Positions 51,077-60,128 are shown, counted from the stretch's first letter. The stretch is 64,000 nt of DNA from Lederbergia wuyishanensis (GCF_022900255.1 NZ_JALIRM010000008.1:62001-126000), one strand, 5' to 3'. Program-made: numbers and translations. Notes: a model not told the origin generated them from the letters alone.

Positions 51077-51409
51077 TTTACCTTACTATTTGGCTAAAAG
51101 CCCGCTATTCTTTGTGTATCATGAAAAAAGGATGGTGGGCATTTCTGTACATGAGGGATTTTGTAACATACCATCTAATAATTAGTTCCCCTTTGAAAAT
51201 GACCCTTTGAATAGTTATTTTTAAAAAAGTCACATTAATACTCTTGAAATTTCATGTGTTTTTTTACGATTGGCCAGTTTTGCGACTTTTTAAGTGAACA
51301 GGTTAACATAACTCATAGTTTTCTCATTAATTTCTCAGTTTTTTATACTGTATATCCTCATTTTAGCGGATTATGATATAAGTATCTTCTAATACGGGAG
51401 GAAATTCAG
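51077..51409. other. Region between the two PepSY genes
   Basis: About 330 bases without a recognisable gene. It holds an imperfect hairpin near 51100-51145 and, close to the second gene, the conserved direct-repeat site and -10-like sequences. Confidence 0.5.
51321..51338 (+). promoter_or_regulatory. Direct-repeat site before the second PepSY gene
   Basis: TTCTCATTAA-T-TTCTCAG matches the site at 50241-50258 in 17 of 18 positions. -10-like hexamers (TATACT at 51344, TATATC at 51351) follow. The gene start is at 51410. Confidence 0.6.
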
Positions 51410-51916
51410 ATGAAAATATTCCTAACAAGCATTGTTGGATTAATAATAATTGGAAAAGCAATTGGGATGGGTTCCATCTCTGATAGTCATTTCATTTCTA
51501 ATAAAGGCAGCATGATGTCAATGACAGAGGCAAGCAAAATTGCCGAAAAAGAAGTAAATGGAACAGTCAAGAATATAGTAATGGATAAAGATAATGGTCA
51601 TTTAATATATCATATAGATGTAATCGACAATGAAAACTCAAGCAACATAGATATTCAGGTAGATGCAAAAACGGGCTCAGTTTTAAAGATTAAGGAAGAC
51701 CTAAGTAATGTAGCTGAGCAATATCGTCAAGAAATCGGTCAAAATGCCAAGATATCTAAAATGGAAGCAATAGCGATTGCCAGAAATATTACACCAGGAA
51801 TAGCGACCAAAGTAGATATTAATACAAAGTATGATTATTATGTGGTTGAACTATCAAATCAAAACGAAAACCATAAAATTAAAGTAGATGCTAATAGTGG
51901 AACAATAATTAACTAA
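51410..51916 (+). CDS. Secreted/membrane-anchored PepSY protein
   Basis: The 168-residue protein has an N-terminal hydrophobic segment (residues 3-20) that is either a signal peptide or an anchor. Two PepSY units follow (about residues 38-88 and 105-168), the second ending Ile-Lys-Val-Asp-Ala-Asn-Ser-Gly-Thr-Ile-Ile. GGGAGGAAAT precedes the ATG. Its own promoter carries the regulator-type site shared with the first PepSY gene, so the two are likely co-regulated. The function is inferred from family only. Confidence 0.82.
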   Translation: MKIFLTSIVGLIIIGKAIGMGSISDSHFISNKGSMMSMTEASKIAEKEVNGTVKNIVMDKDNGHLIYHIDVIDNENSSNIDIQVDAKTGSVLKIKEDLSNVAEQYRQEIGQNAKISKMEAIAIARNITPGIATKVDINTKYDYYVVELSNQNENHKIKVDANSGTIIN

Positions 51917-51954
51917 TAGTTGAAGGACGATTAATGCTAACTAGATAACAGAAA

Positions 51955-51985
51955 AGATTGCTACTTATAATGTAGCAATCTCCTA
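51955..51985. terminator. Terminator between convergent PepSY and siderophore-binding genes
   Basis: AGATTGCTAC (51955-51964) and GTAGCAATCT (51972-51981) form a perfect 10-bp stem with a 7-nt loop. On the minus strand it is followed by TTTTC. Confidence 0.85.
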
Positions 51986-51993
51986 TACTTTAC

Positions 51994-52986
51994 TTATTTT
52001 TTTAAAAAGATTTTTTCAACATCTTCAAGCATTAAGTTTGCGGCGAGAACACCGCCTGCAGTATTCCATATTGCATCACTTACCTCATAAGTATGTCCGT
52101 TTTTCACCGCATTTAAGTTTTTCCAAAGAGGGTCATTTGTCCATTCTTTGGCTGTGTTGATGGCAGTTTGATCATCATTTGGTGTATAGGTGAAGTAAAA
52201 AATATTATCAGCATCCATTTTTGGAATTAACTCTTTACCAACTTCAATTGCAAGATTACCTAGCTTATTTTCTGGTGTGAACAGCTCTGCCTGCTGCTCA
52301 GTGCGTTTGAATCCTAACTGGTCAAAAATAATCCCTGAAAAGGAATCAGTGTAATAGATTCTAGTTGTTCCGGCCATGAATCGAACAACTGAAACGGTTT
52401 GATTTTCACTATCACCAAGTTTTGTTTTTAAGTCTGCGACATGTTGATCAAACGCATTTAAAACTTCGTTTCCTTCTTCTTCTTTGTTCAAAGCTTTTGC
52501 ATATAGTTTAAAGTTTTCCTTCCAGTCACCCCTTAGAGTTTCGGAGAAAACGGTTGGAGCAATAGCTTTTAATTGGTCATAGATTTTTTCTTGACGAAGT
52601 TTATTTCCAATGATCAAGTCTGGTTTTAGTGCAGCAATTGCTTCTACATTTACTTCACTTTCTGTACCGACGACTTTGGTGTCTTTCATCTTCTCGGAAA
52701 TATGATCATACCACGGATCGCCTAACCAAGATTGGACCGCACCAACGGGTGTAACGTTCAAAGCTAATAGTGCTTCGGTTCCTTCATTTGTTAAGATGAC
52801 AACTCTCTTTGGAGTACGTTTAATCGGGGTAGAGCCCATTGCATGTTCAACGGTGTAGCTTTTTTCCTCAGCTGTATTTGTAGTTTTCTCCTTATCCTGT
52901 GTTTTCTCGTTAGCTCCTCCACAAGCTGCCAATAAGAATATGGTAAAGATGGATAAAAGAGAAAGGATGACTTTAATTGATTTCAT
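51994..52986 (-). CDS. Ferric-siderophore ABC transporter, substrate-binding lipoprotein
   Basis: The 330-residue protein has a lipoprotein signal with lipobox Leu-Ala-Ala-Cys (Cys22) and a class III (FecB/FhuD/TroA-like) binding fold: Lys-Arg-Val-Val-Ile-Leu-Thr-Asn-Glu-Gly near residue 60, a long central helix and a C-terminal lobe. It resembles YfiY-type binding proteins of Bacillus for hydroxamate/citrate-type siderophores. It is divergent from the permease and ATPase genes and shares with them a region holding three Fur boxes. Ferric siderophore is bound outside the membrane and passed to the two permeases. Confidence 0.9.
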   Translation of the reverse strand: MKSIKVILSLLSIFTIFLLAACGGANEKTQDKEKTTNTAEEKSYTVEHAMGSTPIKRTPKRVVILTNEGTEALLALNVTPVGAVQSWLGDPWYDHISEKMKDTKVVGTESEVNVEAIAALKPDLIIGNKLRQEKIYDQLKAIAPTVFSETLRGDWKENFKLYAKALNKEEEGNEVLNAFDQHVADLKTKLGDSENQTVSVVRFMAGTTRIYYTDSFSGIIFDQLGFKRTEQQAELFTPENKLGNLAIEVGKELIPKMDADNIFYFTYTPNDDQTAINTAKEWTNDPLWKNLNAVKNGHTYEVSDAIWNTAGGVLAANLMLEDVEKIFLKK

Positions 52987-53014
52987 TTATGTATCCTCCT
53001 AATCTAATTGTGAA

Positions 53015-53029
53015 TGATAATCATTTTCA
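53015..53029. promoter_or_regulatory. Fur box 1 (binding-protein gene side)
   Basis: TGATAATCATTTTCA matches the Bacillus 7-1-7 Fur consensus TGATAATNATTATCA in all but one position. It lies 29 bp before the start of the binding-protein gene. Confidence 0.85.
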
Positions 53030-53098
53030 ATTACGAATTTATCATAATTGGATTATTGGATGATGTCAACGATTTTTGTAAATAAAACCTGTTTTAAT

Positions 53099-53135
53099 TG
53101 AAAATGATTATCAAAGTCATTGACAATCATTCTCA
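53099..53135. promoter_or_regulatory. Fur boxes 2 and 3 (permease operon side)
   Basis: TGAAAATGATTATCA (53099-53113) has one mismatch to the Fur consensus, and TGACAATCATTCTCA (53121-53135) has two. The two boxes are spaced by 22 bp centre to centre, upstream of the permease gene start at 53197. Iron-loaded Fur would repress both divergent units. Confidence 0.8.
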
Positions 53136-53196
53136 ATTAAAGATATAACTAAAGTAGTAAGTTTTTAATAACAATAAGGTTTGAAAGGTTTTTTAT

Positions 53197-54201
53197 ATGC
53201 TGTTAAAAAGTACAACCACTAAATGGGCTGGTCTAATTGTTGCAATGGTGATTATGTTACTAGTTATGTGTGCAAGTGTTATTTATGGATATACGGAAAC
53301 GAATTGGCGAACTGCCATTGAAGCATTTAGGAATTATAATGGCTCAAACGAACATATAATTATTCAAACTGTAAGACTTCCAAGAACGTTTATTGCAGCA
53401 GCGGTGGGGGCAAGTTTGGCTATTGCTGGAGCTTTGATGCAGACATTAACAAAAAATCCTTTGGCGTCACCAGGATTATTTGGGATTAATGCCGGAGGTG
53501 GATTTGCGGTAGTCGTTGCCATCTCTGTATTCTCAGTTAATAATTTGCAGGCATTCAATGTACTAGCCTTTCTAGGTGCAGCCATTGCAGCTATAATTGT
53601 TTATGCTATTGGTTCATTGGGAAGGCAAGGATTAACACCGATGAAGCTAACATTAGCTGGTGCAGCTATGTCAGCTTTGTTTGCGTCCTTTACTCAAGGA
53701 TTATTAGTAATAAACGAAGCACTCCTTGATCAGGTTTTATTTTGGCTAGCAGGTTCTGTCCAAGGGAGAAAATTGGAAACCTTGATGTCGGTTTTACCTT
53801 ATATGGGAATTGGTTGGATTGGCTCGATTTTGATAGCCAAAAAAATGAATATTCTATCCATGGGTGATGATGTTGCGAAAGGGCTAGGATTAAATACTGG
53901 ACTAATAAAAATGACCGTAGGAGTGCTGGTTATCTTGTTAGCAGGCGGCTCTGTTGCTGCTGCAGGTCCAATTGGATTTGTTGGAATAGTAGTGCCACAT
54001 ATAGCAAGATCAATCATCGGTACCGACCATCGCTGGGTTATTCCATTATCGGGAGTTTTAGGTGCGGTCCTTTTGATATGTGCAGATATTAGTGCAAGAT
54101 ATATATTAATGCCTCAAGAGATCCCTGTCGGTGTAATGACGGCGATTATTGGAACCCCATTCTTTATTTACATTGCAAGAAAGGGGTTTAATGGCAAATG
54201 A
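53197..54201 (+). CDS. Iron-siderophore ABC transporter permease (FecCD family)
   Basis: A 334-residue permease of the BtuC/FecCD family with about nine to ten transmembrane helices. Motifs include Arg-Leu-Pro-Arg-Thr-Phe-Ile-Ala-Ala, Pro-Leu-Ala-Ser-Pro-Gly-Leu-Phe-Gly-Ile and, near the end, Gly-Pro-Ile-Gly-Phe-Val-Gly-Ile-Val-Val-Pro-His, the coupling-helix region that contacts the ATPase. It probably forms a heterodimer with the next gene product, which it overlaps by 4 nt. Confidence 0.93.
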   Translation: MLLKSTTTKWAGLIVAMVIMLLVMCASVIYGYTETNWRTAIEAFRNYNGSNEHIIIQTVRLPRTFIAAAVGASLAIAGALMQTLTKNPLASPGLFGINAGGGFAVVVAISVFSVNNLQAFNVLAFLGAAIAAIIVYAIGSLGRQGLTPMKLTLAGAAMSALFASFTQGLLVINEALLDQVLFWLAGSVQGRKLETLMSVLPYMGIGWIGSILIAKKMNILSMGDDVAKGLGLNTGLIKMTVGVLVILLAGGSVAAAGPIGFVGIVVPHIARSIIGTDHRWVIPLSGVLGAVLLICADISARYILMPQEIPVGVMTAIIGTPFFIYIARKGFNGK

Positions 54202-55253
54202 GAAAATATAAAAACATTCGCTTTATTAAGGGAAGAATATCGTTTTTGCTTGATCGAAAAGCAGCGATGATATTTGCTATCCTCCTAGTTGTTACGTTCC
54301 TAATCTTTGTTATAAGTACTGGATCAGGAGATATGAAAATAAATCCACTTACCGTGGTCAAAGTTTTATTTGGTGGCGGCTCTGAAATGGAACAGCTCGT
54401 CATTACCTCCTTTCGTTTACCAAGAATAATTGTTGCTTTAGCTGTAGGTATGTCATTGGCAGTAGCGGGAGGGATACTACAAGGAATGATTCGAAACCCG
54501 CTTGCTTCTCCTGATATCCTTGGAATTACCGGTGGAGCTAGTGTAGCAGTTGTCACGTTTTTAGCTATTTTTAGTGATAAAAATCATTCTTTAACTGTTA
54601 GTATCGCTTGGCTTCCTTTAGCGGCATTTTTAGGGGCAGGCATTGTTGCTTTTTTAGTATATTTTCTTTCTTGGAAGAATGGTGTATCCCCTATCCGCCT
54701 AGTGTTAATTGGGATTGGAATTTCCGCGTTAATGCAAGCATTGACAACTTTAATGATGGTTATGGGGCCGATTTACCAAGCAAGTCAGGCGAATATATGG
54801 ATCACTGGAACAGTTTACGGTTCGAATTGGAAAAATGTAGTCATACTGGTGCCTTGGACAATTGTATTTCTTACTATTGCTTTAGTTGCAGCAAGGACTG
54901 TCAATATCCAAGAACTTGGTGATGAGGTGGCAACTGGTTTAGGTGGAAAAGTACAGAAACAACGCTTTTTCCTATTGATGATTAGTACCGTCTTAATCGG
55001 TAGTTCGGTCGCCTTTGCCGGAGGGATTGGATTTGTCGGTTTGATGGCGCCTCATATGGCGAGACGATTAGTAGGCTCTTCGTTTGGTGCCTTGCTTCCG
55101 GTGGCGGCATTGCTAGGAGGAATACTAGTGATGGTGGCTGATTTGATTGGAAGAACATTGTTTTCTCCATTAGAAATCCCCGCTGGTGTTTTTACAGCAG
55201 GAATTGGCGCCCCATATTTTATCTATTTACTTTTTAAAACAAGAAATTCGTAA
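54198..55253 (+). CDS. Iron-siderophore ABC transporter permease (FecCD family)
   Basis: A 351-residue second FecCD permease with the motifs Arg-Leu-Pro-Arg-Ile-Ile-Val-Ala, Pro-Leu-Ala-Ser-Pro-Asp-Ile-Leu-Gly-Ile and Gly-Phe-Val-Gly-Leu-Met-Ala-Pro-His. A basic cytoplasmic extension of about 25 residues precedes the first helix. The start overlaps the first permease gene (ATGA). The product completes the transmembrane channel. Confidence 0.93.
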   Translation: MRKYKNIRFIKGRISFLLDRKAAMIFAILLVVTFLIFVISTGSGDMKINPLTVVKVLFGGGSEMEQLVITSFRLPRIIVALAVGMSLAVAGGILQGMIRNPLASPDILGITGGASVAVVTFLAIFSDKNHSLTVSIAWLPLAAFLGAGIVAFLVYFLSWKNGVSPIRLVLIGIGISALMQALTTLMMVMGPIYQASQANIWITGTVYGSNWKNVVILVPWTIVFLTIALVAARTVNIQELGDEVATGLGGKVQKQRFFLLMISTVLIGSSVAFAGGIGFVGLMAPHMARRLVGSSFGALLPVAALLGGILVMVADLIGRTLFSPLEIPAGVFTAGIGAPYFIYLLFKTRNS

Positions 55254-55270
55254 AATGAAAAGGAGTTGGC

Positions 55271-56095
55271 ATGAGAATGAATGCGATAGAAACGAAGAAT
55301 TTATCCCTTTCCTATGGTGAGACACTCATTATTAATGAACTGGATTTGAAGATCCCGAAAGGTGAAATTACTGTTTTTATCGGCGGGAATGGGTGTGGCA
55401 AATCAACTCTTCTTCGTTCAATTGCCCGACTCTTAAAGCCTAAGTCCGGAAGTGTTTTGCTGGAAGGTGAAGCAATTGCCAAGCTTTCAACAAGGAAAGT
55501 CGCTCGAAAAATGGCGATTTTACCACAGTCGCCAGTAGCTCCTGAAGCACTAACTGTCCTTCAGCTTGTTAAACAAGGACGTTATCCACATCAAACTTGG
55601 TTGAAGCAGTGGTCCAAGGAAGATGAGAAAAAGGTAAACGATGCTCTAAAGGCGACTCGTTTAGAGGATTTAAAAGAAAGAACAGTTGATTCTCTTTCTG
55701 GCGGGCAGAGACAGCGCGCCTGGATTGCGATGACCCTCGCACAGGATACTGATATTATCCTCTTGGATGAGCCAACCACATATTTAGATATGACCCATCA
55801 AATAGAAATTCTTGATTTGCTTTTTGAATTAAACGAAAAGCAAAAAAGAACAGTTGTTATGGTCCTGCATGATTTAAACCTTGCGTGCCGTTATGCTCAT
55901 AACGTGGTTGCCATCAAGGATCAAAAGGTATATGCACAAGGGAAACCGGAATATGTTATCAATTGTAACCTAGTAAAGGCAGTATTTGACATGAACTGCG
56001 AAGTTACAATTGATCCTATATTTGGTACTCCACTTTGTATTCCATATGGTAAAGGAAGATGTATTCTTGATAAGGCGGTAGTAATGAATGGCTAG
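55271..56095 (+). CDS. Iron-siderophore ABC transporter ATP-binding protein
   Basis: The 274-residue ATPase of FecE/FhuC type has Walker A Gly-Gly-Asn-Gly-Cys-Gly-Lys-Ser-Thr (residues 38-46), the signature Leu-Ser-Gly-Gly-Gln-Arg-Gln-Arg near 141, Walker B Ile-Ile-Leu-Leu-Asp-Glu-Pro-Thr near 160 and the switch His in Leu-His-Asp-Leu-Asn. AAGGAG lies 6 nt before the ATG. It powers uptake by the two upstream permeases. Confidence 0.95.
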   Translation: MRMNAIETKNLSLSYGETLIINELDLKIPKGEITVFIGGNGCGKSTLLRSIARLLKPKSGSVLLEGEAIAKLSTRKVARKMAILPQSPVAPEALTVLQLVKQGRYPHQTWLKQWSKEDEKKVNDALKATRLEDLKERTVDSLSGGQRQRAWIAMTLAQDTDIILLDEPTTYLDMTHQIEILDLLFELNEKQKRTVVMVLHDLNLACRYAHNVVAIKDQKVYAQGKPEYVINCNLVKAVFDMNCEVTIDPIFGTPLCIPYGKGRCILDKAVVMNG

Positions 56096-56894
56096 TGTGT
56101 TACAAGATAATGAACTCCTTCTATTAAAAAAATATAGGTATGATGTGAAACAAGGGAATTCATTCTGTATAGAAAAATTATTGGATGAATCGTTTCTTCA
56201 AGACTTTATGAAAAATCTAACCTTGGCAATTGGAGCCCCAACTAAAAAAGCAGCAGCCTCCATCTTCATCAAAAGGTATGCATTCTTAGCGGTTATCTCT
56301 CTATATGCTATGACGGTTTGGAATAAGAAAATTAATATTTCTCTAGATAATGTAAATATGGAAGCACCTGAACGTGGTCAGAATTGGCTTCCTAAGTTTT
56401 CTCTAAAGAACATAACTGTTCAAGAATGGGATACAAGTGAGCCCCGTATTCAGTGGCGCAATCTTGTTTCAAAGGAGCTTTTTTCCAACAATATTTATCC
56501 CATTATTTCGCAACTCGGAAAAAATGCAGGTATTTCTAACTTTATTCTATGGGAAAACATTTCTGTATACTTATTTTGGCTTTATGAAATTGAATTAAAA
56601 GATTATAAGAGCGAGAATGTTATAGATGATTTCCACTATTTAATTGTTGAAGCAAGTGGACAATTATTTGGCGATTATAAAGAAAATCCATTGCAGAAAT
56701 TCTATGTAGAGAAAACGTATCTTGAAGATCAGGATGAAGAGTTGAGAATCAGAAAAACATGCTGTTTTTCCTACCAAACGGCAGAAGGCACACGGTGTAA
56801 AACATGCCCGTGTACTCGTATAGCTAAAAATGGAAGGTGTTATGATAAAGCGAGCGAGTGCAAAGTAGCTAAAAGCTATATTGAAAAAGTATAG
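56088..56894 (+). CDS. fhuF: FhuF-like ferric-siderophore reductase
   Basis: The 268-residue protein ends with the [2Fe-2S]-binding pattern of the FhuF family, Cys-Cys-x10-Cys-x2-Cys at residues 225, 226, 237 and 240. Two extra Cys residues follow (Cys242, Cys251). The middle region resembles the iron-transport/FhuF domain. It would reduce Fe(III) from the imported siderophore in the cytoplasm. The start overlaps the ATPase stop by 8 nt, so it is translationally coupled. The symbol is by family similarity. Confidence 0.83.
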   Translation: MASVLQDNELLLLKKYRYDVKQGNSFCIEKLLDESFLQDFMKNLTLAIGAPTKKAAASIFIKRYAFLAVISLYAMTVWNKKINISLDNVNMEAPERGQNWLPKFSLKNITVQEWDTSEPRIQWRNLVSKELFSNNIYPIISQLGKNAGISNFILWENISVYLFWLYEIELKDYKSENVIDDFHYLIVEASGQLFGDYKENPLQKFYVEKTYLEDQDEELRIRKTCCFSYQTAEGTRCKTCPCTRIAKNGRCYDKASECKVAKSYIEKV

Positions 56895-56931
56895 GAAGTT
56901 TTAGTTGAGATAAAAACAAATTTTTATTACC

Positions 56932-56970
56932 AAAAGAGGGAGAACTTTTTTCCTTCTTTTTTGTTTTTGA
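56932..56970 (+). terminator. Terminator of the siderophore operon
   Basis: AAAAGAGGG (56932-56940) pairs with CCTTCTTTT (from 56952) with one G-U pair, followed by TTGTTTTTG. Confidence 0.75.
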
Positions 56971-57144
56971 GTAATTTCCATCTTTTTTAGAGATAAAATA
57001 GAAGAATCTAATGGGTTCTTCAAAAAGGTGCTACAACTATTTATGTTTAGTTTCGCCATTAGTGGACTATAATTTGAGTCACATTTATTAAATATTCTCA
57101 CAATCAATATTGATAAGTGGAAAATAGTGTTATATAGTTATAGA

Positions 57145-57246
57145 GGAAAGCGCTTTACTTTTAAATAGAGTTTCAGAAATGAAAACCAATTAGAACTTGC
57201 ATGATATTAAGTTCATATTTTTTTGCTATTTAGGTAAGCGCTTAAC
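57145..57246. promoter_or_regulatory. iol control region with two AAGCGCTT palindromes
   Basis: The 373-bp gap before iolG (56895-57267) holds GGAAAGCGCTTTAC (57145-57158) and GGTAAGCGCTTAAC (57233-57246). Both share the AAGCGCTT core of LacI-family operators and resemble catabolite-responsive elements (TGAAAGCGCTTTCA type). They are centred 88 bp apart, about eight helical turns, so looping or double occupancy is possible. The second lies 22 bp before the iolG start. Carbon catabolite repression by CcpA is the simplest reading; an inositol-specific LacI-type regulator is the alternative. Confidence 0.6.
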
Positions 57247-57267
57247 TAAAATAAAGAGGTGAAGATT

Positions 57268-58296
57268 TTGAAAAAAATTAACGTCGGGATTATCGGAGCT
57301 GGAAGGATTGGTCAGCTACATGCGGATAATATGCTGCGATCGAATGTCTTTAACTTAAAAGTGATTGCCGATATCCATACCGACCATTTGAAGGGAACGC
57401 ATTTTGAGCAACAAATACCCCTTATTTCAACGGATCCAGAAGAAATCCTTACAGATCCATCTATCGATGCTGTTTTTATTTGTTCATCTACAGACACGCA
57501 TGTCCATTTTATAAAAGCGGCCGCAAAGGCTGGAAAACATATTTTCTGTGAAAAACCAATTAGTTTTAATATTGAAGAAACGAGAGAAGCATTAAAAGCA
57601 GTTCAGGAAGCTGGAGTTAAGCTTCAGGTAGGATTTAATCGTCGCTTTGACCAGGATTTTCGCAAAGTGTATGAAACCGTTAGAGCAGGAACAGTTGGAA
57701 ATCCCCATATTATTAAAATTACATCAAGAGATCCACAACCACCACATGAAGAATACATAAAACGTTCGGGCGGCATGTTCATGGACATGACGATTCACGA
57801 TTTTGATATGATTCGCTACTTATCAGGAAAAGAAGTAGTAGAAGTATCAGTAAAAGCTGCAAATTTAGTTGATCCCATTTTTGAAAAATACAACGATGTT
57901 GATACTGCAGTCACAACTCTTACGTTTGAAGATGGCTCGCTCGGTGTCATCGATAATAGCCGGCAAGCGATGTATGGCTATGATCAACGTATTGAAGTGT
58001 TCGGCGATCTAGGCGTTGCCTTTGCTGAAAATGAAAGATATACGAATGTTCAAATCGCAACAAAAGATTCCATCCTTTTAGACCATCCTAAATTTTTCTT
58101 CCTTGACCGTTATAAAGCAGCATTTATGTCTGAAATTCACGAATTTGCGAATGCAATTATTGAAAATAAAGCAGTTACTTGCAGTGGTGAAGATGGATAT
58201 AAGGCCGAATTAATCGCACTTGCTGCTCAGCAATCTGTTAAGGAAAAGCGTTCAGTATCTTTATCAGAATTGGAAAAGGAGGATGTACGTGTCTGA
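57268..58296 (+). CDS. iolG: myo-Inositol 2-dehydrogenase IolG
   Basis: The 342-residue enzyme oxidises myo-inositol to 2-keto-myo-inositol with NAD+, the first step of the iol pathway. It has the GFO/IDH/MocA layout: Gly-Ile-Ile-Gly-Ala-Gly-Arg-Ile-Gly at residues 6-14 for NAD, Cys-Glu-Lys-Pro near residue 95 (catalytic Lys) and Asp-x-x-x-His in Met-Thr-Ile-His-Asp-Phe-Asp near residue 175. TTG 57268 is preferred to GTG 57259 because the latter overlaps GAGGTG. The stop overlaps the iolB start. Here iolG leads the operon, unlike the Bacillus subtilis order. Confidence 0.93.
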   Translation: MKKINVGIIGAGRIGQLHADNMLRSNVFNLKVIADIHTDHLKGTHFEQQIPLISTDPEEILTDPSIDAVFICSSTDTHVHFIKAAAKAGKHIFCEKPISFNIEETREALKAVQEAGVKLQVGFNRRFDQDFRKVYETVRAGTVGNPHIIKITSRDPQPPHEEYIKRSGGMFMDMTIHDFDMIRYLSGKEVVEVSVKAANLVDPIFEKYNDVDTAVTTLTFEDGSLGVIDNSRQAMYGYDQRIEVFGDLGVAFAENERYTNVQIATKDSILLDHPKFFFLDRYKAAFMSEIHEFANAIIENKAVTCSGEDGYKAELIALAAQQSVKEKRSVSLSELEKEDVRV

Positions 58297-59092
58297 ATTA
58301 CTTATTAAACCTCAGAAACGCGATCAGGAAGGGAAAATTTTGTACGTCTCACCGGAATCTGCGAATTGGGAGTATGTTGGATTTGAAGTCTATTCCTTGA
58401 AGGAAGGGGAGGAGTTGACCAAACTTACCGAAAACAATGAAGTGTGTCTTGTGTTATTAAGCGGAAAAGCAGATGTACATACGGAGAAAGAGACATTTCA
58501 AAGTATAGGAAAAAGAATGAGTGTTTTTGAAAAGCTTCCTCCATATTCCGTGTATGTACCGAACAATGACACTTATACAGTAAAAGCGTCGACCGATTTA
58601 GAATTGGCTGTTTGCTTAGCTCCAGGAAAAGGAAATTATCCTGCTAGACTCATTGCTCCTGAAGATGTAGGACAAGAGGATCGTGGCTCAGGGAAAATGA
58701 GCAGGAAAATCCACAATATTTTACCTGAACAAAAAGACGCTGATAGTTTGCTAGTCGTTGAGGTTTTTACACCTGAAGGGAATACATCGAGTTATCCGCC
58801 ACATAAACATGATGAGGATCGTTTGCCACATGAATCATACTTGGAAGAAACATACTACCATGAGATTAATCCGTCTCAAGGATTTGTTTTTCAGAGAGTT
58901 TATAACGATGATCGCAGTTTAGATGAAACATTGAGCGTGGAGCATCGAAATGTCGTGTTGGTTCCTGAAGGATATCATCCAGTGTCAGCTGTTCCAGGTT
59001 ATGAATCCTATTATTTAAACGTTATGGCTGGACCAAAACGGACTTGGAAGTTTCACAATGATCCGGACCATGAATGGCTATTTCCAAAATAA
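58289..59092 (+). CDS. iolB: 5-Deoxy-glucuronate isomerase IolB
   Basis: The 267-residue bicupin isomerises 5-deoxy-D-glucuronate to 5-dehydro-2-deoxy-D-gluconate. Family hallmarks are Tyr-Pro-Pro-His-Lys-His-Asp near residue 170, Glu-Glu-Thr-Tyr-Tyr-His near 187 and Pro-Glu-Gly-Tyr-His-Pro-Val near 230, which supply the metal site. GTG 58289 sits 6 nt after AAAGGAGG; ATG 58283 is too close to that site. The gene overlaps the end of iolG by 8 nt. Confidence 0.93.
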   Translation: MSELLIKPQKRDQEGKILYVSPESANWEYVGFEVYSLKEGEELTKLTENNEVCLVLLSGKADVHTEKETFQSIGKRMSVFEKLPPYSVYVPNNDTYTVKASTDLELAVCLAPGKGNYPARLIAPEDVGQEDRGSGKMSRKIHNILPEQKDADSLLVVEVFTPEGNTSSYPPHKHDEDRLPHESYLEETYYHEINPSQGFVFQRVYNDDRSLDETLSVEHRNVVLVPEGYHPVSAVPGYESYYLNVMAGPKRTWKFHNDPDHEWLFPK

Positions 59093-59109
59093 TAGAAAGG
59101 ATGATAAAT

Positions 59110-60108
59110 ATGTATAATTTGAATTTTAAACAAGAGCGTTCCCTTGATTTAGTCGGAATAGGAAGACTTTGCATCGATTTAAATGCTGATCAATTCAACC
59201 GTCCAATGGAAGAAACATCGTCTTTTTCTAAATATGTTGGAGGGTCTCCTGCGAATATTACGATTGGTGCGTCAAGATTAGGTTTGAAAACAGGGTTTAT
59301 TGGTAAAGTGGCAGACGATCAAATGGGGCGTTTTATTGTTCATTACTTAAATAAAAATGATATCGATACATCTGTTGTTTCAGTCGATCAGACCGGGGCT
59401 GTAACAGGTTTAGCTTTTACAGAGATTAAAAGTCCGGAAGATTGCAGTATTTTAATGTACAGGGATAATGTTGCAGATCTAAAACTCGATACTTCAAATG
59501 TCTCTGAAGACTATATTAAACAATCAAAAGCTTTGCTCGTTTCCGGTACAGCGCTCGCGGCTAGTCCTTCCAGAGAAGCGGTATTCTTGGCATTAGATTA
59601 TGCTCGTAAGAATGGCGTCGTCGTCATCATGGATTTAGATTACCGCCCGTATACATGGAAATCTCCACAAGAAACAGCGGTGTATTACAATTTGGCTGCG
59701 GAAAAATGCGACGTTATTATTGGTACACGTGAAGAGTTCGATATGATGGAGCAATTTGAAAAAGACTTCCAGAAAGATGATCAAAAAACAGCTCAGAAAT
59801 GGTTTGATTATCATGCGGAAATCGTTGTTATCAAGCATGGTTCTGAAGGATCAATCGCTTATACAAAAAATGGTGAATCCCATAAAGGCGGAACATTTAA
59901 AACGAAAGTATTAAAGACGTTTGGAGCAGGAGATGCGTATGCGTCAGCATTTATTTTCGGATTGATGAATGGTTGGGATATTCCGAAAGCAATGGAATTT
60001 GGAAGTGCTTCAGCAGCAATTGTCATTTCCAAACATAGCTGCTCAGATGCGATGCCAACGAAGAATGAAATCGATGAATTTATGTCTGAAGCTGTTGCGA
60101 TTGATTAA
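59110..60108 (+). CDS. iolC: 5-Dehydro-2-deoxygluconokinase IolC
   Basis: The 332-residue PfkB-family kinase phosphorylates 5-dehydro-2-deoxygluconate. The N-terminal Gly-Gly-Ser-Pro-Ala-Asn motif near residue 40 and the C-terminal Phe-Gly-Ala-Gly-Asp-Ala-Tyr motif near 275 (anion hole and catalytic Asp) are the two PfkB signatures. AAAGGATGA precedes ATG 59110, 17 nt after iolB. Confidence 0.94.
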   Translation: MYNLNFKQERSLDLVGIGRLCIDLNADQFNRPMEETSSFSKYVGGSPANITIGASRLGLKTGFIGKVADDQMGRFIVHYLNKNDIDTSVVSVDQTGAVTGLAFTEIKSPEDCSILMYRDNVADLKLDTSNVSEDYIKQSKALLVSGTALAASPSREAVFLALDYARKNGVVVIMDLDYRPYTWKSPQETAVYYNLAAEKCDVIIGTREEFDMMEQFEKDFQKDDQKTAQKWFDYHAEIVVIKHGSEGSIAYTKNGESHKGGTFKTKVLKTFGAGDAYASAFIFGLMNGWDIPKAMEFGSASAAIVISKHSCSDAMPTKNEIDEFMSEAVAID

Positions 60109-60128
60109 TAAACTTGGAGGTTTTGAAC

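Noticed and set aside
51093-51140. Terminator after the first PepSY gene
   Set aside because: GCCCGC and GGTGGGC arms pair imperfectly and no T-tract follows.
57121-57267. Riboswitch before iolG
   Set aside because: Apart from the two palindromes no conserved aptamer-like fold or T-box/L-box signature was found.
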